Part shown: in pieces, positions 41,600 through 54,126 of the stretch | Layout of the letters: every line of letters starts with the position of its first letter | How positions within the stretch are numbered: the stretch's first letter is position 1 | Assembly: GCA_018340375.1 (NCBI GenBank) | Contig: JAFFJZ010000010.1 | Location: 14,446,001-14,510,000, forward strand | Reading direction: 5' to 3' | Source of the DNA: Gonatopus flavifemur | Lineage: Eukaryota > Arthropoda > Insecta > Hymenoptera > Dryinidae | Length of the DNA: 64,000 nucleotides | Translations under genes and position numbers: made by a program | The notes under the pieces: model-generated | The model's database searches: none | What the model was told of the DNA's origin: nothing | What the model saw: only the letters and a program-made list of their open reading frames with translations

Positions 41600-44590
41600 A
41601 GACGTCGAAAAGGAAAATTCGAATGAACATTTCTGACTGCCTACTTGACTTGGATTAATTACGCACCCTATCTAAGTATCAGATAATTTAAGAAATACTT
41701 GTCACACAAATGTTTTCTTCTGTTTTTTTTTAGAAATCGAGTGTCCACCGTTTCGGTTAGTTCTTAAATTTTTTTAGAATATGCCAAACCACGAAAAACA
41801 TGGATTCTTTCAGACAATCGATTGGGCTGTTTCGGAAAAAAATTCTCTTAATTTTGTTCTCCCTCTCTCTCCTCTTCTATAACTTCCGAACTCGTTCGAA
41901 TTTTAGGGTAATATTTCCCGAAAGTTCATAATTTAATTGTTGGCGTGAATCTCAACTGATTTCGAGCGGGCATAAATTGCCTCACTTCATCCTGCTATAC
42001 TTTTTCCCTGTTAGGTTTAGACAGAGTATTCCAATTTGGCAATTTTAGACAAATTACCCGGTTGAAAGTTTCCCAGTTTTTGGTCGGGTTTTCACCCAAA
42101 AAATCACGAGCAACTTTTAAAGAAATTTATATCACATTCTGACCAGAATGCTTCATTTTTCTTCCAAAGTTTCGGAGAACAAATAAATCGTTTTGGTCAA
42201 AGTGGTATAAATTTCCCTGAGTGAAAAGCTTGATTATTCCAAATTTGGATGCAGCAGCTCCAAGAACATAAACACAAACATCAAATGATCTCACTGAATG
42301 CTTGATATTTCTGTATCCTTTTTGTGATATGACTATGAAAATTTCTTATTGTATCTGCAACAAGGGTACGCATTCCTTCTCTCTGATTACATTCTCAGTA
42401 ATTTTCTTCGTATTATTTCTCCGAAAATGATGCAAAGATTTTCCACATATTTATTTTCTAAATGAGATTTCTATAATCACTTGTATACACGATCCCCATT
42501 CCAAATTGAGGGAAACGATACTCCCGTTGTACGAGTTAATTACCTTGAAATTACACGATTGCAGCGTTACACGTAAAGAATGGGCACGCACCCCTATAAC
42601 CAAAAATTCTCCTTAGCGTGTAAAAATCGATTTGCTACGATCAGTATGACCCACTGTGCTGTTTGATTTCCCTTCTCATTTTTCTCTTGCCACCAACTTA
42701 TTACGCTTATTAAGGGCCTCATGTACATTTTATAACGAAATTCAGGTTTTGATTCATCAGTGTGAATTTCATTTCCGTTTGATGTGGGTTTTTTCTTTCT
42801 ATTTGATGATTTAGTACCCGATACAAGCAACCCCGGATATAAAAAAACTACCACGAAAGACGCTTGATCGAGAATACTTACTTTTTTTTTCTCCTTCAAA
42901 CCCAAGCTCATATTCCTTGAACACAACGAACAATCATTTCAAAATATATACTAGAATACATTCAACAATTTTGAACACTTAAAATACAAGTGGTTACGCT
43001 TCGATTGGTGAAAGATTTTTATTTGTAAAATCAGAACAAGTGGAAAAGAAACAAAAGTGAACAGGGAAACTATAAATATATCTATATCTATCGCAAAAAT
43101 CGTTTATTCTTAAGGATCAAGGCAAACAGTTTTTGGGAGATTTTCTGAAGCTTTTGAAAGGTCAAAAGTGCGAAAATCCTTCCTCGGCGGCTGTCCTTTG
43201 ATCTTTAGCTTCATAGCGGAGGGTTTCAAACGCACCGCTACGGTTATTCCTCCCTCTTTCCTTCGATACACGAACCGACCGTGAAAAAAGCGCACGCTTC
43301 ATCTAGAACTTAGGGTGGTCGACCGAGGTGGATTTACAAAAAATCGTAATAAAAATGTAACAGCGGTGAAAATGATCTTGAGAAATTTGAGCTCTCTGTT
43401 TAAATCAAGTCATTGAAATTTCATTATGAATTTTTTTTTTTCAACAATTCAATAGTGTTGTCGGACGGGTGTTTTTCTTTTCGAATGTGAATTTGATGGG
43501 ACTGTTGAGCAGTTATGTTATATCCATTGTCGTTCTTATTTACTAATCTCAAAGCAATTATTATCAAAGTTGTTGAAAAAAAAGAAAAATTCTATAAGTC
43601 GTAAAATTAGGCATATGGAGCAAAAAGTATTTCCGTTTCAACAGCTTGCATTCGCAAACGGGTGACATAATTGATTATTTGTTCGTCTCTGCCAAGAGAT
43701 AATTGAAATTCAAACTTCTTCGCAGATGATTCAATAATGCGAAGGGATAGATTTGCTTATGTAACGTGCCGGCCATTGTCCACCCTCTCACATTACATGG
43801 ACTAAACTTGAATTTCATCAAATGTCTTATATATATATATCAGGAAGCGGATAATGTAAACACACATTGTTTGATTCCAATTCTAAACCATACAGGAATA
43901 CTGATCAACAAATTTTCAGATTCAAAGAAAGTTAAAGAAAAATTGTTCAATCGAGACTCGCAACCTGCTATTTTGTGTGCTACAAAACCTTGAAACACAG
44001 GGACCGGTCTTCCCTCGTGAGTGATTCAACGAAGGATGCAGTCACATAAATTGAAACCGCAATTATCAAATCCATAAATTCATTCACTACGATTATATTT
44101 TGGCGATCCATATTCGAAAAGGAAATGGATAATTTTCACAATTAAGTTCGAATTACCTTTGATTTGATTTTGAATTCGTGACTTCCATTCTGTAAACCGT
44201 GATACTGAGCAACGCGACAATTATCGCTCGTGCGCCGAATGATTTTTATGAAATAATAATGTAGTACACTGCCGTGACGCACGGGTGGTGAGTTGGTGGC
44301 TATGAAAAGAGGAAGGTGAAAAGAGAAAGAGCAAGGGGAGAAGTTGTTGGGGTCGAAACGATCACAATCAAAACCCCACTCAATGTGCACTAGGAGTGAG
44401 ACACGTCACTTCACTATTTCCGGTGGTGCTCAACGCTTATGGAACAAGTTGGTCAAATGCTTGAAAAAATTAAAAGTCTCCAGAACGTGGTAAATATTAA
44501 ATGAATTTGCTCTTTTCACGGTTTATGCAGTGGGTACATATCAGTTCATAAATATTTCTCGATTTTACGAATGCTAATAACAGAATAGAG
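41600..44590. other. Intergenic stretch with no recognised feature
   Basis: AT-rich, low in repeat families. Several open frames of 60-110 codons occur on the minus strand (for example 42594-42926) without motifs, signal peptides or splice-consistent neighbours. I see no supported exon. Confidence 0.4.
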
Positions 44591-44603
44591 TTTGGTACAA
44601 AAA

Positions 44604-44944
44604 CACGGAGGAGAAAAAATTTCCTGTGGTAGCAAATTTTTCGCTGTAATAATCTATTTGCTATCACCACAATCTTGTTGACTATAACAGCAACTTTTCA
44701 ACTGTAGCAGCAAAGAATGTTGACTGTCCCAGCAGCTTCTGTTTGCTATTCTATACATAATACGGGAATTTGCTGGAGGAGTAAACATTTTTTACTGCCA
44801 CTGCTGAAAAATCGCTGTCTTAGCTAACAAGATTGCTGTGATAGCACATAGTTTGTTGTCACAGCGAGGCATTTGCTGCTCCAGCAAAAGGAACCCAACA
44901 AAATCAGATTTTGCTGTGACAGTTAATTTCTTTTTTTCTCCGTG
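44604..44944. repeat. Family B foldback 4 with GCTGTGACAGC arms
   Basis: Ends CACGGAGGAGAAAAAATTTC and TTTCTTTTTTTCTCCGTG. Arms carry ATTTTTCGCTGTAATAA, CAATCTTGTTGACTATAACAGC and the complements. Loop near 44755. It represents the uninterrupted form of the composite at 36960-37530. Confidence 0.75.
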
Positions 44945-45743
44945 AACCATTACCAAATCCTGGTATTATGAATACGGAGATTCATGCAGATCCATTGGTA
45001 CGGATCAGCGCATGATAAAATGCTGTATTTGTTGAATCTTGGAATAAGACTTGGTTCAAGCTTGGTTAAATCTTTTACAAATATTACTTCTTTGTTGTGA
45101 AGGAAAGATTTGCAGAGCATGAAATAATTTTATCATTAGACAATTTTCTTTCTCTTACTATATTAACCTACATTGCGCCATTCAAGTGCTAATGGCCCAT
45201 TTTTACAGGGCAATCTTTCAATAAGGCCGCTCCCTCTCTTTTTCATTCGAATGGTTTTTACATTGCGTTGAAAGAAGTACTTGGATATTCATGTATTTCA
45301 TATTTGCGTATACTACAAACAAATCGTCGCGGTCCGACAAACTTGGTAAAAAGTGCCAGATTTGCTTCAACAAATCTGCAGGTTTTGAGATTCTCTTTAC
45401 AATAGTTGGCAACTGAATTATTGTTAAGGAAAAGGTTAAAACACCAGCATTCTGTGATATTTGAAACGCCTGATAACCATCCCCACTCTGGCCCCATTCT
45501 GGCACAGTCTTTGGCCCATATTGACAGGATGGGGCTCATGTTGGGCCTCATGGTACATAGATGCTGGGGATTAATTGACTGATAACAACCAGAAATGTGA
45601 AATCTCATCCAAAATGAACTCATTCCTTTCAAGACCAACTCACAACGTGATTGCGAACAAAAAACATATAGTCCGTATGAAACGCCCTGCACGGAGAGAA
45701 ATGCAGGTCAAAAATTGGTAATCTTTGATAAAAATTAGAGAAT

Positions 45744-47115
45744 ACCCATGTGGAAACAGCCAGAGTTGGTGGTACTGGCAAAGTTGTATTTGCCAGACTT
45801 CGGCAGAAACAACTGTGCCCATTCAGAATCATTACCGTTTTCCAACTGGCGCCAAATGTTCGCCTGATTCCAGACTGTACTGGCTTACATGGTCAGACGG
45901 TCTTGAGCTAGTATCGAATTAATACTGTTCGGAGAATACCCAGACCGTACAGAAACGTAACTGCGTCAGTACCGAATCAGAGTTGGTTGGATGGTGAAAT
46001 GCGAAAAAAAGACGATACGCCACCAATATCGATGCAACGTTGTTCCAATACGGAATACACAGTGGATTGGGATTCCACTGATCTTTCCAATAACACGGTC
46101 ACTTTGATGAGACAATACTGTGCCAGTATTGAGCCAGAGTTAGTGTGAGCATTCAATATGTTCGATACATGACAATGTGCCAGTATTGATAGGACTCTAG
46201 CTGACCATGGAATCGGCAGTCAACTGACGTTAGAATCACGATCTTGGCAATTCAGCTGTTGTAGTGAGCCGAAGCCTATTTCAGCAATAGGCCAGAGTTG
46301 GTACGATCATTCGATATGTTTGAAAGATGGCAATGTGTCAGTATTGATAAGACTTTGACTGATTACGAAATTGGTATCCGACTGACGTTGAAATCAGGAT
46401 CTTGCCGATTCGGCTGTTGTAGTGAGTCGAAGTTGCGCCAGCATTTGGCCAGAGTTGGCATCATCATTCAATATGTTCGAGAGACAACAGTGCGCCAGCA
46501 TCGGTAGGACTTTATTCCAGTACAGAATCTATGGTGAATTGTATGACTTCAACGGTCACATTACAATAAATGACAATTTGAGTGATTCGTCGTCAACTGG
46601 GATATCGGCTGATGTGATAGAGACTCAGTTTCTCACTCGCAGGACTCGGGTTCAATCCTCACTCAATGAACTTTCAAGAAATAATTCTCAAAGTGCCTTT
46701 CTCCGATCACGATAATGAGAACAATGAATCATTCAGATTTTCAAAGTTCAAATTTTTTTTACTTGAAGTATGATCACTCCTGGTAACTCCAGTTACCGGT
46801 ACTGTGCCAGTACTGGGTCGGGTTTGAATTTCTACATAGGATGTCATTATTTCGACTCCTTGTCATTTCTCATTCGGCTCTGGCAAAACAACTGATCCTG
46901 TTGCAATGTCAGTTTCACTATAGCAGACTCACATCTAATATCGCTACCGCCGTGGTGGGAAATGTTATATTGGCCCTTATGTAAAATAGTGTTATCATTT
47001 CGATTCCTTCGCTAGTACTGGCAATCCAACTGGCCCCATTATGGTCGCTCTAGATTTGCCAGTACCGGCACCTCCGGCAACAGTAGTGAGCCAGTGTTTC
47101 CATTTCCACATGGGT
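45744..47115. mobile_element. 1.37-kb element with ACCCATGTGGAAA inverted ends
   Basis: ACCCATGTGGAAA at the left and TTTCCACATGGGT at the right are perfect 13-bp inverted repeats. Subterminal CAGCCAGAGTTGGTGGTACTGG and CCAGTACCGGCACC words also pair. The interior contains a 158-bp tandem repeat (46134-46510). No target duplication or transposase frame is evident. The matching right end occurs alone at 11868-11936. Confidence 0.65.
46134..46510. repeat. 158-bp tandem repeat, about 2.4 units
   Basis: Units begin CCAGAGTT at 46134, 46292 and 46449. Each contains ATTCAATATGTTCGA (or ATTCGATATGTTTGA), GTGCCAGTATTGATAGGACT-type sequence, CTGACGTTAGAATCA and GGCTGTTGTAGTGAG at matching offsets; the third unit is truncated. 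Confidence 0.75.
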
Positions 47116-47186
47116 TTTTTCTTTGAATCTGAGAGTAGTTTTTGAATTTGTAGTAAAAACAAAACGGTTCACATCTTTGTGGAATT

Positions 47187-47439
47187 GCACGCAGAGAAAA
47201 ACTTGCTTTGCTAAATTAGCAAAACGGTTGCTGTTACAGCAAAAACATTGCTATTTTAGGAAGATATTTGTTAATTCAGCGAAATTTTCCAGCCGTCTGT
47301 ATATCTACAATTCTGGAGTGCTGAATGGCAAGCGCTTGTTAAAAGAGCAAATTTTTTGCGAATTCAGGAACGAGTTTTGCCATATCAGCAAAGCACATTT
47401 TCGAGGTTTACTGTTTCAGCAACTTTTTTTCTCTGAGTA
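47187..47439. repeat. Family B-like foldback 5 (CACGCAGAGAAAAAC end)
   Basis: Left GCACGCAGAGAAAAACTTGC with TTTGCTAAATTAGCAAAACGG; right AGTTTTGCCATATCAGCAAAG and a final TTTTTTTCTCTGAGTA. The arms carry degenerate TTAGCAAAA words. Confidence 0.6.
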
Positions 47440-47440
47440 T

Positions 47441-47890
47441 GTATTTGAAAAACAATGAAAAATTATTAATACTTAATAAAAAAAACAGAGAAACATATCA
47501 ATTTTTCAAAAGTCGTGCGTGAAATTTTCCGAAGCCTGTAACAAAATTGCAATATCTTACTATTCACTTTGTGAAATTTCATAAGGTGACAGGCCCCATT
47601 AATGAACACCTTAACCCCCATTAGCGAACAATCGTTTATCTATTATATCTTTCCTATGGCATATTATTCTGAATTTATTTACATAACAGCGGTTGATTTA
47701 GTATCCAGTCAGTCATGCTTGGATGAAATTAAGGCACTAAATGAAAAGTACTATGAATCAAAGACCAAAACGTTCATTAAAGGGGTCGCGTTCATAAATG
47801 GGGTCATCTACCTTACGCGACTTTTGGAAAGTTCATATGTTTCTCTGTTTTTTAATAAGGATTGATAATTTTTCATTGTTTTTCAAATAC
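47441..47890. repeat. 450-bp foldback with nested palindrome
   Basis: Arms of about 75 bp: left GTATTTGAAAAACAATGAAA to TTTTTCAAAAGTCGTGCG; right CGCGACTTTTGGAAAG to TTTCATTGTTTTTCAAATAC. Within the loop, GGCCCCATTAATGAACACC and TAACCCCCATTAGCGAAC pair with GTTCATTAAAGGGGTCGCG and GTTCATAAATGGGGTC. An 87-codon open frame (47602-47865) lies between the inner arms. No homology recognised. Confidence 0.75.
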
Positions 47891-48157
47891 AACTCCACAA
47901 AAATGTGGAAGATTTTATCCTTATTAAAAATATAAGGAAATACTCTCAAATTTTAAGAAATATTTTCAAATGATTATTAAAAATTACTATATTTCTCCGT
48001 ACAACCGTGAAGATCGAGAACTTTATTCAGATGCGATGATTTTGTTCATATTAAAACAAGCTAGAGTGGTCAAAGGAAATGAAAAATTTCGTCATAACAA
48101 CTTATAATGTTCCTTCCTAAAAAATTTGCCAAATCCAAAAAATACCGTAGATTTCGT

Positions 48158-48274
48158 GTACAGCACACAACCACCGATTACCAGACATTTCTCTGTCACC
48201 TCTAGGTCGCTTTTCCGATCCTCCACGTCTCCTTTTTATCCACTTCGTCTCCAGGAAAATACTGTGCTGTGTGC
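48158..48274. repeat. Short relative of the CAGCACAACCACCGAT foldbacks
   Basis: The left GTACAGCACACAACCACCGA matches the ends at 4585 and 9706; the right ATACTGTGCTGTGTGC is its degraded partner. CTCCACGTCTCC-like words fill the middle. Confidence 0.45.
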
Positions 48275-48993
48275 GTTATTATTCGATCGAATGAAATTGA
48301 GATCCATTATCTATTCACTTATAAGACGTTGAACCTACTCAGATGAAATTCATGCCTCCTCAAGTATTAGATTTCAGCTAATTTGAGTGAAGAATACAAT
48401 TTTTTTCACTTCTTAGACATTTTTCGTCTACAAAATGCATTGTATATGACGAAGCGAATAATCTCCTGAACGTGATTCATCCTTCAGAGATATTTTCCTT
48501 TCGTTATTATTTTTGCGATCAAAACTGATAAATCGATTCGTTTCCTTGGCGATGCGACATAGATTATCAGTTTATTAATTCACGGTGACATATGGCAACT
48601 GTTAGTTTTATTAGATTATCTTCCACTTCTTTTGGAGTGTCTTTATCGTGTAACATTCAACTGTCACAAAAAAATTGATATGTTCATGTGAATTCTCGAA
48701 TAGCAGACTGAAATATTTTTAGAACCCAGATAACAGATCTCTCCAATATTCACCCTTTCGATAGTCTCTTCACGGAAAAAAGTCATTAGCTGTGGAATGG
48801 ACAGCTACTTTTTTCTAATTCGTATCAATGAATTTTAGTTGCTGCAGCTAAAAATTTCTTCCCCTGTTCAAGACCAAGAACATAAATCCACGGATAACAA
48901 TTCTTTGTCTGCTTTTCTCACATTAATGCTGTTGAACCATTACTCAAAAGAATAAGATGGTTGTCAAACATTGAATAAACATTTGACAAACGT

Positions 48994-49819
48994 CCCGTAC
49001 AGAAATTGACCATTGGCGCTGGCATGGCGCAACACTAAAATCATTTTATGATGTAAAAATCTGTTTTTTCAATGGAACCCCATCATTGGTGCAGAAATGG
49101 CAATGAAATAGATCACTATTGGCAATCAATAGGAACCTTTTTTCATCAATGTTGCGCCAATGATAAAACTGTGAAAAATAATTAACCCAAAAATATGTGA
49201 AAAGTATGCGCATTTCACCATTCTTTTTCATTTATCTGTTAATAACTCGGTGTTTTTTGTCGCTAAAGTTTGTCATGAGAAGTATACACAATATGGATCA
49301 GCGGTGGAGCATTCTGGTGTAATCTGTAACAAAGAACGATTGACTGTTCTTCCAAAGAATTATATGAATCCTAAATATTCCTTGTGTACATCTCTCACTA
49401 CTCGATCAGTGACTAAGCTAGCAATTCAGCCATCAAAAGTTGAAATTGAAGAGTATGCCAATATTGAGCCATGTTGTTACCAATAATCGGCGCTACATTG
49501 AAAACTAATTTCTATCCAGAGTAGGCCAAAGTTTGTAGCAATATTCAACCACGTTTCAAATGATCTTCACTTTCAATAGAATTCATCAATCGGTCAATGT
49601 TGGACCAAGGATCAGCCTAGCAAGTGCCAAGCCTGGCGGGATTGTGAATCAATGGTAGACTGACAACCGAAATTCGTTGAACACCGATATTGGTGTAACA
49701 TTATATTTTTTGTTAATCAACATTGAATATTCTTAGATTGCCAAGCCTTGCCTTTCAACATTTCGCCCAGCTATATTCTATTGTCAGCATTGGCGGAACC
49801 TAAACATTTTTATATTGGG
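48994..49819. repeat. Copy 3 of the TTGGC-rich repeat, apparently complete
   Basis: The right part 49325-49819 aligns to 1-495 and to 705-1967. The left end CCCGTACAGAAATTGACC then CATTGGCGCTGGCATGGCG resembles the inverse of the right end (AGCATTGGCGGAACC ... TATTGGGT), suggesting inverted termini and a length near 826 bp. Confidence 0.6.
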
Positions 49820-49825
49820 TATGAA

Positions 49826-50100
49826 CATTTTGACGTCCAGAGAATCACGCAGTTCTTGAAGATATCTAAAAGAATACTCAATTGAGAGATCTTCAAGAAC
49901 GTTCTTGAAGAGTTCTTAAAGATATCTTTCAGAAGTGTTGGAAAGACATCTTGTGAAAGATTTCTAAAAGATGTCTCGATTCAAGACATCTCCAAGACGA
50001 CCATGCGAGATATCTTAAAGATATCTTTGAGAAGCGTTTGAAAGATATTTTCCTGGAAGACTTTAACAAAATATGTTTAAGAAGATAGATTGTCAGCAGG
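49826..50100. repeat. Family E repeat 8
   Basis: Dense GATATCTAAAAGA, TCTTGAAGAGTTCTT and AAGACATCT words immediately after the TTGGC-rich repeat. The ends are less clear than in other members. Confidence 0.55.
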
Positions 50101-50123
50101 TTTAGGTTATGAATACCTGATCA

Positions 50124-50840
50124 TACACGGAGAGAAAAGAATAGTTATATTCTCAATGTTGCATGGGAATGATTACTATGTTACATGGTGACGAAAATTT
50201 TTAGATGGTGCGAGTGACTTGACATGGTGATGTTCCCGATTTTATGTGGTAACATTAGCCCTGTTAACATAGTAATGATTACCATGTTACATTGGAGACA
50301 GTACTATGCAACTAAACATGAATCCAATGCTGTAAAGTAATATTGACCATGATTTTTTCATTGATTATAACCTAAATTAAACCATTGACATGTATATGTA
50401 CACAAGGCTTTTCAGTGAATGAGGTTATGAATAAATAAATTAGGTTATGAAATGGTTAATAGAAAGAAAAGGGAGCACACAGTCAGAAACAAATTATATC
50501 AGTCTTCTAAATAATAACTGTGTTTTTACTTGATTATCAATAGTGGGCTGACTACCGTAATAATACGTATAATATATGTATGTCTATACACGTCGTGTCG
50601 ATATTGCCCACAGCGTGCATATTTTCATGAACAGGAATGACAGCTATTGTAATATGGTAATCAGTACCATTTTACATTGCTCTGAGTTCTATTTGTCTGA
50701 TTTCTATGTAGTATAGTAATCATTACCAGAAAAATGGCAATGGATTCTATTCTCACATAGTAACATTAACGATTTTCAATAAAATAAGAACGAATACTAT
50801 GTTAGCATGGTAAATATTACCATACATTTCTCTCCGTGTA
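50124..50840. repeat. Family B foldback 6, probably with nested DNA
   Basis: Left TACACGGAGAGAAAAGAATA; right ACATTTCTCTCCGTGTA. The right arm (ATACTATGTTAGCATGGTAAAT, ATAGTAACATTAACGATTTT) is related to 37134-37387. The left half carries repeated CATAGTAATGATTACCATG words. The middle, 50330-50600, is unlike either arm and may be another insertion. Confidence 0.6.
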
Positions 50841-51304
50841 TGAATTGACATGAATAACACTCGGAATGTGCCTTTAATTATAATCGAATTACACATGTGA
50901 AAAATTCGGTCACAAATCGAAAGCTTGAAAAATCTATAAACATGCCAAGAGATTTTAAATTGTGCGAAAATTACGATTTTGTAACCTTTTAATACCCGCA
51001 CTGGAATTAACGAATCTTCAAGACACAAATATTTTACAAATTACTGAACTTTTTACGCTCAATTTTATGTACAGCCTTCAAGTAAATTCACAAAAATTCT
51101 CATTCATACTCATTAATAAGTTATTCTTCAATAACGTTGGGATAGAAATAATTTAGGAAGAATCTGTGGTATCCACGACCAACTTATCTGACATTTGTTT
51201 ATATAATAACAATTTTTTCAAAAGATCACTTCTACTCTGAAAATGTACACCACTGACACGATTCCACTGTGTTATATTGACAATCATAAGCATCAAAACC
51301 GAAC

Positions 51305-51375
51305 TGTCTCTATAGCTTAGGTCACTGAAGCGTAAGTACATCGTAAGATGCGCGGGTTCGATTCCCGCAACCTCA
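51305..51375 (+). other. tRNA-like segment (tRNA relic or SINE head)
   Basis: Contains a perfect pol III B box GGTTCGATTCC inside a 5-bp T stem (GCGGG/CCCGC, 51352-51356 and 51364-51368). There is also a 4-bp D-like stem GCTT/AAGC (51315-51318, 51328-51331) following TAGCTTAGG, an A-box-like sequence. The region for an anticodon arm is about 3 nt short and does not pair, and the acceptor stem (GTCTCTA against AACCTCA) does not pair. It is not a functional tRNA; a SINE promoter or pseudogene is more likely. Confidence 0.5.
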
Positions 51376-51489
51376 AGGATTGAGATAAAGTCAACTTCAT
51401 AGGAGTGCGAGAGCGACAAAGAAAAATATTGGGGGAGGGAGGAGAAGGAAAAAGAAGAGGTTAGAATTTTTTTTCGTGAATAAATTCAA

Positions 51490-51745
51490 GCTTCTTCCAA
51501 GACATTTTTATGAATTTTGCAAGACATCTTTAAGAAATCTTGAAGAACTCTTTTAGATTTCTTAATTTCTTCTTGAAGATATCTTGGAGAAGTCTCCGAG
51601 ACATCTTTTAGAAATCTATTCATGTTACATAAGACATCTTTTCGAATACGAAAAGATATCTTTTAGAAAATTCTTCAAGACTTCTTGTACTTTTGGAAGA
51701 TATCTTTTAGAATTCTAAAAGATATCTTCGTGTCTGTTTGGGTTA
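51490..51745. repeat. Family E repeat 9
   Basis: AAGACATCTTT, TTGAAGATATCTTGGAG, AAAAGATATCTT words in both orientations; foldback pairing between about 51500-51600 and 51640-51740. Confidence 0.6.
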
Positions 51746-52039
51746 ATTTTCAACAAACGTCCGTGAAAGTTCCTGGAAGGTGTGGAGATTTAGCTCTTCT
51801 TGGGGTCATTATTATATTTCCACTAAAGTTTCAGTTTCCACGAGTAGTATAGTTCCCGATTTCTCCGACGATTCCACTGTAAATTCAGGTGTTGTATTTT
51901 CATATGCTTAAAGTGTTGAAATCGCGTATTCACTTCTTGGATGCTCAAAAGTGTGTACTGTACTTCTAGTATGAGTGAAATGTTTTATTTGAGTTATCGA
52001 CGGATTTACACGTTTTTTTGAGCGTTTAAGAAGTGACTA

Positions 52040-52433
52040 CCCTGATTAAAAGAATTTATTGATTCTCGCCACACTCAAAGAAAAATCTGGTTCGCATAAC
52101 TAGGCGACGTTATTATCTTTGACTTCAACCACTCCATCTAGTTAGCACAAACAGATTCACGTGATTTTATCTTGTTTTCCGGGTTATTATACCCAGATTT
52201 CAGATCAAGGCAACCATAAGTCGCCATGTTAACCATGCAAGGATGGCTGCTGTGACGACGTTACTTTTTTCTCAGGGCAAATCTCATCGATTCTCACCAA
52301 ATCTGATTAAATCTCGGACAATATTCTGATCACATTTAGCCGGCAATTTCTCAATGAGATTTGGTCAGATGTATCAATTCCTCCAATGTGAATCTGATTG
52401 AATCTCACCAAAGATGGGCTCTTTTAACCAGGG
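52040..52433. repeat. Family D foldback interrupted by other DNA
   Basis: Left CCCTGATTAAAAGAATTTATTG then GATTCTCGCC; right CATCTCACCAAAG-type arm ending GGGCTCTTTTAACCAGGG. Between about 52071 and 52277 lies foreign sequence (ACACTCAAAGAAAAATC ... TTACTTTTTTCTCAGGG) whose ends look like family B. Confidence 0.6.
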
Positions 52434-52449
52434 TACACAAGGTGAAAAA

Positions 52450-53740
52450 AATATTCGCTCTGGATGCGAAATCAGATTTTGCTGGGTATCTTTTGATAGA
52501 GTAACAAATTTTATGCTGTGACAGCAATCTATTTGTCAACGCAGCAATCTTGTTAGCTATGATCACAACTTTTTACACTCCAAATTCAAGTGTTTCATAC
52601 TGATGCACTTAGAGTGTTCAAATTGTGCAGTCCAGCCACTTTTTAAACGTTTAAAAGCGTGTAAATATATCCATTAAATGGATAAAATGTTTTATTATAA
52701 AACTCTTGATCTGAGTTATTGGCGAATTCACACCGTTTCAAGTATTTCAAAAGTGACTACAGGATTTAAACAATCTGAGTGTATTGACATAGAACACTTG
52801 AATTTCCAGTGTAGCAGTGGTAGCAAACTATCACTATTTTATATATGATACTGAAATTCGCTGCACTGAGAGAAAGTATTAGTTGCCATGATCTGAAAAA
52901 ATGAGTAAAATAACGTCTGAAATATTTTCTTTCAGTATCACTTACTAATTTTTATGGTACGATGTAACCGCAGGTTGGGATCGAAATTACTTGATTTTTA
53001 GTAAACACGACTATTTTTCACAACTACTTTCTAATAGTAAGCTACATTATAATAGGATAATTTATAAATTGTGGTTAAAATGACTTGTAAATGTGTACAA
53101 AATGATAACCTAGATAACAATCTACGAAAATCATATGACAAAGGTTGAAAAAGTGACACTAGGGTTCATTTTCATCTTGTTCTTGAACATTTTATCCACT
53201 TTTATCGCAATGTCAACCAGGGAAACTATATCGTTTGATTCCAATTTATAACCTATATCAATACTTCTTACTACGTTTTTACATATAAGAGTGAATGCCT
53301 TGTGAAGATACCACTCCCGTTGTAGAGAAAAATACGCATTCAAAATCAATTCAGCCTATACTTCCCCGACAATCTAAATTGCACAATTTAAAGTAGCAAT
53401 TTTGACAACTTTGACCCACGCGTCCTATACGTTTGAAAGGAAGGAAAGTGTCAAAGACAATTGAATACGAAAACAAACTTAATTATATCGACTATAATTT
53501 CTTAGTTGAATCATTCAAATTTTTATTAGCTGTCATTGAAAATATTTAGTTGAGACGTTTTAGTTACAGTCACTATAAGAATTTCTCTCAGTGTGGAAGA
53601 ACAAACATCCTTCGCTGCCACAGCTGAAGGATCTCTGTCGTAGTTGACAAGATTGTTGTGATAACGAATAGCGTAAAATTTGTTGCTCCAGTAAAATTAG
53701 ATTGCGCTGTCACAGCAAATTTCTCTTTTTTCCGAGCACG
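52450..53740. repeat. GCTGTGACAGC foldback with nested elements
   Basis: Left arm CTGTGACAGCAATCTATTTG and AGCAATCTTGTTAGCTATGA (52450-52570); right arm GCTGCCACAGCTGAAGG to GCGCTGTCACAGCAAATTTC (53600-53730). The 1-kb middle holds at least one other unit with ACACTGAGAGAAAGTATT (52863) and AATTTCTCTCAGTGTG (about 53580-53596) ends, so several insertions are stacked. Confidence 0.55.
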
Positions 53741-54126
53741 ATTTAAATACTCTGAGCGTATTAAAATAAAATACTTGGATTCGCAGTGTTCTCAAATCGG
53801 ATATTCATAATCGCTGTAAGCTTTTATGTTCATCTTTTCCTCAAGGGATTCTAAAAGGGGAACGCTGTTTCTGAATATTATTGCATAGATGTGTGTATCA
53901 AATTATCATATATTCATGAAACTCACTCCCTCAATAAAAATAAATCTCAGCATTTCTCCGCATTCTTCTGATCTTTCGAAATACAGAGAAATGAAGAGAT
54001 TCCTGTCAGATTTCAGACGTTTGCAGAGAAATGTAGAGAAACGCGGAGATCCTTTTCATTAGGATTTTGTTACACTGTGAATTCCTTTTCTATGCTGAAT
54101 AACAATACAGTGGTGAATAAATCGTC

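Noticed and set aside
42594..42926. 110-codon minus-strand open frame
   Set aside because: No homology recognised and no start or splice context; treated as chance.
45258..45692. 144-codon open frame on the minus strand
   Set aside because: No recognisable domain, no supporting splice context, and it overlaps GGCCCA-type repeat DNA.
46640..46680. GGGTTCAATCC, a possible B box
   Set aside because: No pairing T stem of normal length and no D arm; likely chance inside the 1.37-kb element.
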